Shown here piece by piece: positions 42,431 through 50,680 of a DNA stretch of 56,976 bases. The notes beneath the pieces are model-generated. The model did no database searches. It saw nothing but the letters and a program-made list of their open reading frames with translations, and had not been told where the DNA came from. The stretch comes from an uncultured Opitutia bacterium (GTDB lineage Bacteria > Verrucomicrobiota > Verrucomicrobiia > Opitutales > Opitutaceae), in contig CAITWF010000080.1 in the NCBI GenBank assembly GCA_903896015.1, positions 1 through 56,976 of the forward strand. The letters run 5' to 3'. Made by a program: the position numbers and the translations under genes. Position 1 is the first letter of the stretch; each line of letters begins with the position of its first letter.

Positions 42431-44613
42431 GTGTAAGGGTGGCAGCCGCTATTGCCGTCAACCCACGGCGCACCCGGCGCCGCGGCGACACTCGCGAACG
42501 CGCTCTCAACTTCACGCGACCGCTCGGCCATCGTCGTCGCGGTTTCCTTCGGCACTTTGCCGAGCGCCGCCAGCACGCGATCGGGCGTGATCGGCAGGTC
42601 CGGCACTCGCACGCCGAGGGCGTTGGCCACCGCATTCGCAATGGCCGACGCCGTCGGAACCGTGCACGGCTCACCGACGCCGATGACGCCGCGCTCCGGC
42701 ATGTCGATGAGCAAAATCTCGATATCCGGCATGTCCGCCGCGCCGGGCATTTTGTAATTCTCCAGTGTCGGGTTGAGCACAAATCCCGTCCGCGCATCCA
42801 TCACCCGCTGCTCGTAGAGCGCGTAGCCAAGCCCGCCGATGACACCGCCGTTGATCTGGCTTTCGCACGTGAGCCGGTTCACGACGAGACCGCAGTCCTG
42901 CACCACGAGGATTTTTTTTACCGCCACGAAACCCGTCTCCGTGTCGACCGCCACCTCGGCAAACTGCACGCCACCCGCGCCACCCGTGGAGAGTCCCTCG
43001 CGCCACTTCCCGCGCACTTGGAGCGGCGCGGCTCCGATCATCGCGCACGCCACCTTCCAATTGGCCCCGCGCGGATCGTCGAGTCCGCTCAGTTTCTTCA
43101 GTTCCGCGATCACGTTCTCGCACGCATCGAAGATCGCCGGCGAGACCGATGCCGTCGTCGCGCTGCCGCCGCTCGATCCGCTCGGCGGCAACCGCGAGTC
43201 GCCAATGTGCGCAGTGATGCGGTCGCGATCGAGGCCCAGCAGTTCGGCCGCAACCACCTGCACCACCGTGCGCGAACCCGTGCCGAGGTCTTGCGTGCCG
43301 ACCCGCACCTCGACGGTTCCATCGGCGTTGACTTGAATTTCCGCCTGCGTGCCGCGTCCGCCGCTCATCCACGCCGCCCCCGCGCAACCGACGCCCATTT
43401 TCACCGGACCGGTCGAGGCTCCGGGCTTTTTGAATTTTTCCTTCCAGCCAAATTTCTCCGCCCCGATCACATACTCGCGCCGGCGGATTTCGTTCGGATC
43501 GTTTTTCAACCGGATCTCCACCGGATCCATGCCGAGCTTCGCCGCAAGATCGTCGAGCACCGCCTCCATACCCGCCGAGGCCGTTGGGTGTCCCGGCGCG
43601 CGAAACGCGCATGACTGGCCCGCGTTCACCGCCACGCTGCCTTGTTTCACGCGCGTCGCCGCGGGCTTATAAATGTAGGGTGCGGGAAAACTCGCTCCGC
43701 CGCTGCCACCGCCCTGGTTCGCGCCTGAGCTGTAGCCCGGCGTGCCGATCGAATAGATTTCAAACGCCGTCAGCGTCCCGTCCGACGCTGCGCCGAGTTT
43801 CAATTTCTGAAACGACGACGGCCGGTTGCCCACCGCGAGCCCCTGCTCGAAGCGCGTGAGCATGAGCTTCACCGGCACACCCGCCGCTTGCGCGAGCCGT
43901 GCGCACAACGCGCCCTCGACGCCCGGACTAAATTTCGATCCAAAGCCGCCGCCCATGTGCTCGCAGATCACGTGGACCTTGTTTTGCGCGACGTTCATGC
44001 TCTTCGCAAAAATGTCGCGGCACGCAAACACGCCCTGCGTCGAAGACCATGCGGTCATCTCGTCGCCGTCCCACTGCACCGTGTGCCCGTGCGACTCCAT
44101 CGGATGGTGAACTTGAGTCGGCGTGCTCACCGTCGTCTCCGCAATCGCGGTCGCCGCCGCGAACGCCGCCTCAACATCGCCCGTCGCCTTCGCCGCGCCT
44201 TCCGTTAGATTCGCGTTGCCGGCGGCGACTCGCGGCGAGTCCGTTTTCACCGCGTCGAGTTCTTTGACGACAAAATCCTTGGGCTCTGCACTCACTTCGA
44301 TCAACGCGAGCGCGTCGAGCACCGCCTGCTTACTCGTGCCGGCGATCGCGGCAATTTCGTCACCGTAGTAGCGCACATCGAACTCGCCCTCATGCGCGAG
44401 GATTGCGGCCTTGATGCCGGGCGCCGCTTTCGCCTTTTCCAAATTGACCGACTTTACACGCGCCGCCGCCCACTTCGACCGGAAGATCGCCCCGTGGAGC
44501 ACGCCCGCCGGCGCGACGTCGCTCGTGAACTTCGCGCGACCGGTCACCTTCGCGGGCCCGTCGACGCGCGGCGTTTCCTTTCCGAGATACCTGGTTGCTT
44601 TAGGCCACGGCAT
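42427..44613 (-). CDS. Molybdenum hydroxylase large (molybdopterin) subunit
   Basis: This 728-residue catalytic subunit is of the xanthine dehydrogenase/aldehyde oxidoreductase family. YLGKETPRVDGPAKVTGRAKFTSDV opens it, GGGFGSKF and FRAPGHPTA lie at the cofactor site, and the expected catalytic Glu lies in GVIGVGEP near the C-terminus. It oxidises an aldehyde or heterocycle using water, passing electrons through the 2Fe-2S and FAD subunits. Substrate is not clear. It overlaps the Fe-S subunit gene by 14 nt. It lacks its own export signal and probably hitchhikes on the Tat signal of the Fe-S subunit. Confidence 0.93.
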   Translation of the reverse strand: MPWPKATRYLGKETPRVDGPAKVTGRAKFTSDVAPAGVLHGAIFRSKWAAARVKSVNLEKAKAAPGIKAAILAHEGEFDVRYYGDEIAAIAGTSKQAVLDALALIEVSAEPKDFVVKELDAVKTDSPRVAAGNANLTEGAAKATGDVEAAFAAATAIAETTVSTPTQVHHPMESHGHTVQWDGDEMTAWSSTQGVFACRDIFAKSMNVAQNKVHVICEHMGGGFGSKFSPGVEGALCARLAQAAGVPVKLMLTRFEQGLAVGNRPSSFQKLKLGAASDGTLTAFEIYSIGTPGYSSGANQGGGSGGASFPAPYIYKPAATRVKQGSVAVNAGQSCAFRAPGHPTASAGMEAVLDDLAAKLGMDPVEIRLKNDPNEIRRREYVIGAEKFGWKEKFKKPGASTGPVKMGVGCAGAAWMSGGRGTQAEIQVNADGTVEVRVGTQDLGTGSRTVVQVVAAELLGLDRDRITAHIGDSRLPPSGSSGGSATTASVSPAIFDACENVIAELKKLSGLDDPRGANWKVACAMIGAAPLQVRGKWREGLSTGGAGGVQFAEVAVDTETGFVAVKKILVVQDCGLVVNRLTCESQINGGVIGGLGYALYEQRVMDARTGFVLNPTLENYKMPGAADMPDIEILLIDMPERGVIGVGEPCTVPTASAIANAVANALGVRVPDLPITPDRVLAALGKVPKETATTMAERSREVESAFASVAAAPGAPWVDGNSGCHPYT

Positions 44614-45271
44614 GGTCGTGCAGGGAGATGACGTTGAGCTTTGTCACCGGCTTTTGGCCGCTGGCCGCGAGCGTTGCGGCAAAGATGCGCGGATAGGATC
44701 CGCAGCGGCAGAGGTTGCCCGCGATCGCCCGGCGCACCTGCGCTTCGGACGGATGTGGATTTTTACGAAGCAGTGCGGTTAACACCATCACCATGCCGGG
44801 CGAGCAGTAGCCGCACTGCAGTCCGTCCCGGTCCACCATCGCCTGCTGGAGCGCGGTCAGCTTCCCGTCGCGCGCCACGCCCTCGATCGTCGTAATGTCC
44901 GCGCCCTGCGCCTCGATCGCGAGCAGCGAGCACGCGTAAACCGGCGTGTCGTTCACAAGCACGGTGCAGGCGCCGCACGTCCCGCGATCGCACGCCTCCT
45001 TCGCGCCCGTGAGGCCGGCATTTGCCCGCAGTACTTCAAGCAAAGTCACGCGCGGCTCGATCGAAAACGTCCGCGACTCGCCATTGACGCGGAGCGTTAC
45101 GCCCACGGCGCCGGGGCCCTGCGACCGCTCGGCATTGGCCTGGGCGAGACCCCGCGCGACATTGTTGGCGCCGAGGGTCGCGGCCGTGACCGCACTCGTG
45201 CCAAATGTCTTGAGAAACGTGCGCCGCGACACTGCATGCGGCCCGGTGGCATCGTGGGGGTTGGATTTCAT
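44600..45271 (-). CDS. Tat-exported 2Fe-2S subunit of molybdenum hydroxylase
   Basis: This 223-residue protein has a Tat signal (SRRTFLKTFG, about 15-24, followed by a hydrophobic stretch). The plant-type ferredoxin domain has the first 2Fe-2S Cys set ACDRGTCGACTVLV and the second set GYCSPGMVM ... NLCRCGSYPRI. It carries electrons from the molybdenum centre to FAD. The first gene of the operon (Fe-S, large, FAD order), it resembles periplasmic PaoABC of E. coli. No XdhC/PaoD cofactor chaperone is in the window. It lies divergently from ybeY. Confidence 0.92.
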   Translation of the reverse strand: MKSNPHDATGPHAVSRRTFLKTFGTSAVTAATLGANNVARGLAQANAERSQGPGAVGVTLRVNGESRTFSIEPRVTLLEVLRANAGLTGAKEACDRGTCGACTVLVNDTPVYACSLLAIEAQGADITTIEGVARDGKLTALQQAMVDRDGLQCGYCSPGMVMVLTALLRKNPHPSEAQVRRAIAGNLCRCGSYPRIFAATLAASGQKPVTKLNVISLHDHAVA

Positions 45272-45477
45272 GCGCGCCCGATTGACGCGAGTGTTGGCTT
45301 GGCGACGCCGACAAACAAGGCGGCCCGGCAGAGCGACGGCGCTTATTTTTCCCCGGCGGCGCCCCAAGTAATTTAACTGCTGAATCTCATTCCGCCATCC
45401 TTCGCCAAGAGATGCGCCGCCCCTCGCACGGTTTCCGCTTGCGTCGCGAGTGCCGGTATCCACACGAGACGACGACC

Positions 45478-45999
45478 GTGAACGTCCGCCCGCTTGCCAT
45501 CGCCAACCGCCACCCGCGCCTGCGCCTCGATCGCCGTGCGATCGCACGCGCGATCGCCACGCTCGACGCGCATGCCCCTCTCTTTGTCCCCGCAGCCCGA
45601 AAATCCGAAATCGAAAATCCAAAAGCGAAAATCTTCCCGGGCTGCCCGCCCGGCGAACTTTCGCTGGTGTTTCTCACCGACCCCGCCCTCGCGCAGCTCC
45701 ACGGCGACTTCCTCGCCGATCCGTCTACCACCGACGTGATCACCTTTGAGGGCAATTCCGCTCTCGGGACGGCCGGCGAAGTGTGCGTTTCGGCCGACAC
45801 TGCCGCCGCTTTCGCAAAAAAATCAGGAGCGGATTTTTCCTCCGAGCTCACGCTCTACCTCGTCCACGGCTGGCTGCACCTCGCCGGCTACGACGATCTC
45901 GTGCCGGCCAAAAAACGCGTGATGCGCCGCGCCGAAGCGCACGCGATGGCTCTCCTCCGCCGCGCCGGCGCGCTGCCTCGCTTCACGCTCCGTCGTTGA
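45478..45999 (+). CDS. ybeY: Endoribonuclease YbeY with an internal repeat-derived insertion
   Basis: This 173-residue protein starts at GTG (an ATG 22 codons upstream is possible). STTDVITF and LVHGWLHLAGYDD are the YbeY core, a single-strand RNase of 16S rRNA maturation. The zinc motif HGxLHLxGYDH is changed: His130 and His134 are kept, but the third ligand is Asp140. Residues about 41-53 (RKSEIENPKAKIF) are encoded by an AT-rich heptamer repeat that lengthens the protein over the usual 150-160. The gene is followed by DUF502, recO and others. Confidence 0.85.
   Translation: MNVRPLAIANRHPRLRLDRRAIARAIATLDAHAPLFVPAARKSEIENPKAKIFPGCPPGELSLVFLTDPALAQLHGDFLADPSTTDVITFEGNSALGTAGEVCVSADTAAAFAKKSGADFSSELTLYLVHGWLHLAGYDDLVPAKKRVMRRAEAHAMALLRRAGALPRFTLRR
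45599..45634 (+). repeat. AT-rich heptamer repeat inside ybeY
   Basis: Five consecutive 7-bp units of AAAATCC/GAAATCG/AAAAGCG type. It shares a 13-nt core with the elements before the 7TM-HD gene and pyrB. It is in frame and adds about 13 residues to YbeY. Confidence 0.7.
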
Positions 46000-46068
46000 G
46001 TTCGCTTCGGCCAACTGCGCAAAAAACTTTGCGTCTCGGCCGCTTTGCGTGAGCCTCGACGCCACGCC

Positions 46069-46731
46069 ATGCCCGACCAGCCCGGCAAGTCTCCGCTCAT
46101 CTCGCTGCGCAACGCCCTCCTTTCGGGCTTGCTGCTGCTCGCCCCGCTGTGGGTGACGATCTGGGCGTTCACGAAAATCGTCGATGTCTTCGGCGGTACG
46201 TTCCGCCCGCTCTACGAGCACTACCTGCCGCAGTCGCTCCAGCTTTACTCCTTCGTGCTCGATCTGCTCGCCACGATCACGGTGCTGATGTTCATCACCG
46301 CGCTCGGCTACCTCTCGCACTACGTCTTCGGTAAATTTTTCTACGGGCTGATCGAGCGCCTCATCCAAAACATCCCCGGCATCGGTGCGATTTACGACTC
46401 CGTCAAACAGATCGTCGCCACCTTCGGCTCCGAGCGGAAAAATCTCTTCAACAAGGTCGTCCTCGTGCAATTTCCCCGCCCCGGCTGCTGGACAATCGGC
46501 TTCCTGACCAACCGCACCCAGGGCGAACCGCAAGCGCGCACCGGCTCTGAAACGTGGACCGTGTTTGTGCCGACCACGCCAAATCCCACGAGCGGTTTCC
46601 TGCTCCTCCTGCCACGTCACGAGATCGTCGAACTCGATATGAACGTCGGCGACGCAATGAAAATGATCCTCTCCGGAGGTGCCGTGATGCCCCCGTGGCC
46701 GCATCCCGATCGCAAATCCGCCGCGAACTGA
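46069..46731 (+). CDS. DUF502-family membrane protein
   Basis: This 220-residue protein has two membrane helices (about 17-40 and 58-80) and a cytoplasmic/periplasmic DUF502 domain (IERLIQNIPGIGAIYDSVKQIVATFGSERKNLFNKVVLVQFPRPG). Family function is unclear; members are often near DNA repair or cell-envelope genes. The ATG at 46069 is used. It is followed by recO after 7 nt. A CTTTGCGT direct repeat lies just upstream. Confidence 0.88.
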   Translation: MPDQPGKSPLISLRNALLSGLLLLAPLWVTIWAFTKIVDVFGGTFRPLYEHYLPQSLQLYSFVLDLLATITVLMFITALGYLSHYVFGKFFYGLIERLIQNIPGIGAIYDSVKQIVATFGSERKNLFNKVVLVQFPRPGCWTIGFLTNRTQGEPQARTGSETWTVFVPTTPNPTSGFLLLLPRHEIVELDMNVGDAMKMILSGGAVMPPWPHPDRKSAAN

Positions 46732-46738
46732 TCCGCGC

Positions 46739-47365
46739 GTGCCGGCCCAAAGCCTCAACACCGACGCCTTCGTCCTGCTGAAACGTCCGCCCAAGGAGGC
46801 GTTTCAAACGCTCACCGTGTTTTCCGCCGAGCACGGCGCGCTCACCGTGCTGCAGCGCGTTGCCAAAAAATCTGCGAACGCGGCCGCCCCGCTCGATCTC
46901 TTCGATGAAGCGTCGCTCCTCCTCGAATCGTCCAACCAGGCCCGCACTTGGTTCGTGAAAGAAGCGCGCGTGCTCGCGCGGCCCAGCGGCATCGCGCGCC
47001 ACTACGAGTCGCTCCAACTCGCCTCCCAGCTCACCGCCCTCATCGCGCGCAACCCGGTGCACGAGGACGGCCGCGCCGCCGTCGCGACACTCTTACGCAC
47101 CGCACTCTCCGCTTTCGCCCACGGCGTGCGACCCGACGCCGTATTTTTCAAAAGTCTCTACTGCTTCGCCCGCGACGAAGGTTACCCCGTAAAACAACAA
47201 TGGCTCGCGACGCTGCCGAGCGAACTCCGCTCCGAGGCCGCTCACCTGCTCCGCACGCCGCTCGCCGGCCTTGAGCCCGTCGAGCCGAACCGTCCCGAAT
47301 CTGAAATCCTCCGGCGCCGGCTCACCGACTATCTGCGGGCACATACGGAAATCTTGTTCGACTAA
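46739..47365 (+). CDS. recO: DNA repair protein RecO
   Basis: This 208-residue protein starts at GTG. The N-terminal OB-fold (LNTDAFVLLKRPPKEAFQTLTVFSAEHGALTVLQRVAKKS) and C-terminal helical domain fit RecO, which loads RecA on single-stranded DNA with RecR. It is slightly short for the family, and no zinc-finger Cys set is visible, as in many RecO. It lies 7 nt after DUF502. Confidence 0.85.
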   Translation: MPAQSLNTDAFVLLKRPPKEAFQTLTVFSAEHGALTVLQRVAKKSANAAAPLDLFDEASLLLESSNQARTWFVKEARVLARPSGIARHYESLQLASQLTALIARNPVHEDGRAAVATLLRTALSAFAHGVRPDAVFFKSLYCFARDEGYPVKQQWLATLPSELRSEAAHLLRTPLAGLEPVEPNRPESEILRRRLTDYLRAHTEILFD

Positions 47366-47397
47366 ACGCGAAACAAGCCCAACACCCGAAAATTCCA

Positions 47398-47450
47398 TGA
47401 CCACGTCTTTCCTTTCGGGCGTTTCGGGTATGTCGTGGTGACAAAACCAG
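47398..47450 (+). repeat. 9-bp-periodic element between recO and the TVP38 gene
   Basis: TTTCGGGCG, TTTCGGGTA and TGTCGTGGT occur at 9-bp steps (47413-47439), flanked by CCACG and CGTGG. It occupies most of the gap upstream of the TVP38 gene and is not coding in a plausible frame. Confidence 0.5.
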
Positions 47451-47488
47451 TTCTCCCGTCTCCCGTTCTCCGCGCCTTCCCCTTGCCC

Positions 47489-48217
47489 ATGTCGTCTGCT
47501 TCCCTCGCCTCCTCTCCCGGCACTTTCCGTCGCTTGGGCGCCGCCGGGCCGGTCGCGATCATCCTGTCGTTCTGGCCGCCGCTCGGCGGCCTGATGCTGC
47601 TGGCCACGCTCACGACGTTCGCGCCGTGGCTCCGCGAGCATGCCGCGCTCGGCCTCGCGATTTATTTCCTCCTCACGGTGACCCTCGTCGGCCTCTCGTT
47701 TCTGCCGACGTTTGCGTGCGCGATCTACGCCGGCTGGACCTTTGGCTTTGCCGTCGGCAGCGCCGTCGCCCTCGCCGCGCTCACGCTCGCTTCACTGGTT
47801 GCCTATGCACTCGGACGCTGGATCGCCCGCGACCGCGTGCTTGCCGTGATCGACGAAAAGCCGCGCTGGAGTGCCGTCCACCGCGCATTGCTCGCCTCCG
47901 CTTCGGGACGCACGCTGCTGGTCGTTACCCTACTCCGCATTCCGCCCGCGTCCCCTTTTGCGATTGTGAACTTTGTGCTCGCCGCCGCGCGCGTGTCACT
48001 CGGGACCTACACGCTCGGCACGTTCCTCGGCATTGTGCCTCGCACGCTCGCAGCCACCTTCGCCGCCGCCGGCCTCGAACAACTGCGCTTCAAGGACGTC
48101 ACCGATCAACGCACCGCCGTCGCCGGAATCGTTGCCACGGTAATCGTCTGCATCGTCCTCGGCGTGCTCGCCAACCGCGCGCTCCGCTCGATGTCCACCC
48201 GCGTGGCCCAGGTCTAA
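47489..48217 (+). CDS. TVP38/TMEM64 (DedA-like) membrane protein
   Basis: This 242-residue inner-membrane protein has about five to six hydrophobic segments and the family pattern: SFLPTFACAIYAGWTFGFAVGS, YALGRWIARDRV, TLLRIPPASPFAIVNFVLAAARVS and GTFLGIVPRT. Homologues are thought to be lipid scramblases or transporters; the role is uncertain. The ATG at 47489 is chosen; an upstream frame start adds unlikely residues. Confidence 0.88.
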   Translation: MSSASLASSPGTFRRLGAAGPVAIILSFWPPLGGLMLLATLTTFAPWLREHAALGLAIYFLLTVTLVGLSFLPTFACAIYAGWTFGFAVGSAVALAALTLASLVAYALGRWIARDRVLAVIDEKPRWSAVHRALLASASGRTLLVVTLLRIPPASPFAIVNFVLAAARVSLGTYTLGTFLGIVPRTLAATFAAAGLEQLRFKDVTDQRTAVAGIVATVIVCIVLGVLANRALRSMSTRVAQV

Positions 48218-48232
48218 TTTTTGCGCGCCCGC

Positions 48233-50593
48233 ATGGAATTCTCCCTCGACGCCCATGCCGCCAGTTTCAGCGTGGGTGAGTTCGCCAATTTCTCGGTCGG
48301 CCCGCACGACGCCGGGTCCGGCGCGACCGGACTCTGGCGCGCGCAGCTTGGCACCCACTGGCACAACGAACTCCGCGCGCAGGCCACCGTCGAGCACGGG
48401 CCCGCCGCCGAATTCGAAATCCCGATCGAGGGCCGGGTCTTTCACCGCGGTTGGACGCTGACGCTCACGGGCCGCATCGATCAACGGTTGCGCCGCGAAG
48501 GTCGCGTCACACTGCGCGAAATCAAGACCGTCACGCGCGCGCTGCCCGTCGACGAGTCCGAGTTGCGCCGCGATTATCCAGAATATTTTGTCCAGCTCGC
48601 GACCTATGCCGCGCTCACGAGAATCGGTCAGATTGAGCCCGTGATCTCGGCGCTCAGTTCACAACTCGTCTTCGTCGAAACGGGCAGCGGTCTCTCCCAA
48701 TCAATCGCCCTCACCCCCGCCGACGAAGCGCTTTTCCGTGCGCAGCTCGATCGCGTGGTCGATTTTCTTAGTTTGCGGCACCGCGCCCGGGAGCGGCTGC
48801 GCGGGCTGCGCTTCCACTCGCCGTTTGCCACACCACGTCCGGGACAGGAAACCACACAGGCGGAGCTGACGGCGATTTTCGAAAGAAATCCGCTGGTGCT
48901 GTTCGAAGCGCCAACCGGCTTCGGCAAGACCGGCGTGCTGCTTGAGTTTGCCCTCGGCCAGCTTCGCGCCGGCCACTTCGATCGCGCGCTTTATCTTACC
49001 AGCAAATCCACGGGCCAGCTCCAGGTCGTCCGCACCCTCGCCATGATGTCGGCGGGCGACGGCGGCACGCCGGTCACGGTCTGGCACGTGCGCAACAAAT
49101 CCGAACACTGCATCAACCATACGTTTCACTGCGTGCGCGAGAGCTGCACGTTTCTCGACGACGTGGCGGCACGCTGGCCCGCGAGCGGCCTTGCGCGCTT
49201 CTACCTCGACGAAAAGCACGCGCGCGATCTCGATACGTTGCGCGCCGCCGGCAAAGCCGCCCGCACCTGCCCCTACGAAATCACGCGCGCCGCGCTCGCC
49301 TTCAACGACGTCTGGCTCGGCGACTACAACTACGTCTTCGCCCCGCGCAACCGCACCCTCTTCTTCGATCAGCCCGGCTTCGATCCCGCGCGCACGCTGC
49401 TGCTCCTCGATGAGGCGCACAACCTGCCCGCACGCGTCGCTGATGCGCACTCGTTTCTCGCCACCGCCGACGACGCGCGCGCCCTCCTCGCCGAACTCGA
49501 TCACGTGAGCGCGGCGAAGCCCCTCATCCGGGCATGGGAAAGCTGGACGCGACTGCTCGCCGCCCTCGCATCCATCGATCAACTCGATCACGCCCTTGAG
49601 GCCGACGCTGCCGACACGCTTGAAAAAATCTCCGCGCACCTCGTCGAAGCGCCGCCCGACAGCGCCGCGCTCGGCCCGCGATTCGCGGAAATTCTCTGGC
49701 AAGCGCCCGAACTTGCCGCGTGGCTCGGAAACCCCGCGCTCAAAAAACTCCTCTGGTGCCCGCGCGCCGGCGAACTGTCCTTCACGTGCCTCGACGCCGC
49801 CGACGCGATCGGCGAAACGCTCCGCACCTTCGGCGGCGCCGTCTTCGCGAGCGCCACGCTCACCCCGGTGGAAAATTTTGCCGAGTCGTGCGGAATCACG
49901 CGCGCCCCCACGTCGCCCACCCACCTTCGCGCGCACACTCCGTGGCGCGACGGCACCTACGACATCGCAGTCGATGCGCGCGTCGACACGACCTTCCAGC
50001 ATCGCTCGCGCTATTTCGCCCTCACCGCGCGCACGATCGCGGAATTGCACGGCGCCGCGCGCGGCGCGGTCGCCGTTTTTTTTCCGAGCTACGCCTATGC
50101 CGAATTGATCGCGCGCGAACTCGATCGCGCCACGCCGCTGCGCGTTGCCCTCCAGCCCAGGCTGCGCGATCTCACTGCGCAAACCGCGTGGGTTGACGAA
50201 TCGCTCGCGTTTGCCGACGTGCTCTTTCTCGTCCTTGGCTCGAGTTTCGCCGAAAGCATCGATGCGCTCGGCGGCCGCATCACGCATGCGATGGTCGTCG
50301 GTCCGGCGCTCCCGGAGGTTAACGCCGTGCAGCGCGCGCGGCTCGCCGAGTTTGCGCCCCTCGGTCGCGAGGCCGCCTTCCGCCGGGTCTACCAAATCCC
50401 CGGCATGACGAAAGTGAACCAGGCCCTGGGCCGCCTCGTGCGCGCCCCCGGCCAGCACGCCCGCGTGATCCTGCATTGCCGCCGTTTTCTTGAGCCGAGT
50501 TACGCCTCGCTGCTCGCCCCCGACTACCAGTTCGGCGTTAACGTCCTTACCGACGCCGACCTCGCCGCCTGGCTCGAACGCCCGCCGGTGTGA
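48233..50593 (+). CDS. Nuclease-helicase fusion: PD-(D/E)XK domain plus XPD/DinG-like helicase
   Basis: This 786-residue protein has an N-terminal nuclease-like domain: GRIDQ (Asp83), REIKT (Glu96, Lys98) and QLATY (Gln121 to Tyr125), the classic D...ExK...QxxxY. A superfamily 2 helicase follows, with Walker A APTGFGKT (226-233), DEAH (393-396) and four Cys (293, 300, 305, 346) placed like the XPD/DinG Fe-S cluster; motif VI NQALGRLVRAP lies near the end. It could nick and unwind DNA in repair, like a Dna2/Cas4-helicase combination. ATG 48233 chosen over TTG 48221. Confidence 0.88.
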   Translation: MEFSLDAHAASFSVGEFANFSVGPHDAGSGATGLWRAQLGTHWHNELRAQATVEHGPAAEFEIPIEGRVFHRGWTLTLTGRIDQRLRREGRVTLREIKTVTRALPVDESELRRDYPEYFVQLATYAALTRIGQIEPVISALSSQLVFVETGSGLSQSIALTPADEALFRAQLDRVVDFLSLRHRARERLRGLRFHSPFATPRPGQETTQAELTAIFERNPLVLFEAPTGFGKTGVLLEFALGQLRAGHFDRALYLTSKSTGQLQVVRTLAMMSAGDGGTPVTVWHVRNKSEHCINHTFHCVRESCTFLDDVAARWPASGLARFYLDEKHARDLDTLRAAGKAARTCPYEITRAALAFNDVWLGDYNYVFAPRNRTLFFDQPGFDPARTLLLLDEAHNLPARVADAHSFLATADDARALLAELDHVSAAKPLIRAWESWTRLLAALASIDQLDHALEADAADTLEKISAHLVEAPPDSAALGPRFAEILWQAPELAAWLGNPALKKLLWCPRAGELSFTCLDAADAIGETLRTFGGAVFASATLTPVENFAESCGITRAPTSPTHLRAHTPWRDGTYDIAVDARVDTTFQHRSRYFALTARTIAELHGAARGAVAVFFPSYAYAELIARELDRATPLRVALQPRLRDLTAQTAWVDESLAFADVLFLVLGSSFAESIDALGGRITHAMVVGPALPEVNAVQRARLAEFAPLGREAAFRRVYQIPGMTKVNQALGRLVRAPGQHARVILHCRRFLEPSYASLLAPDYQFGVNVLTDADLAAWLERPPV

Positions 50594-50680
50594 CCGCTCG
50601 GCAACTGCGCGGTTGATGTCCGCTCACATATCCGCGAAACAACTTGCGAAAAATCGCGTCCCATCTCGACAACCCATCCC

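Noticed and set aside
46027-46050. CTTTGCGT direct repeat upstream of DUF502
   Set aside because: Only two 8-mers 16 bp apart; too weak alone to call a regulatory element.
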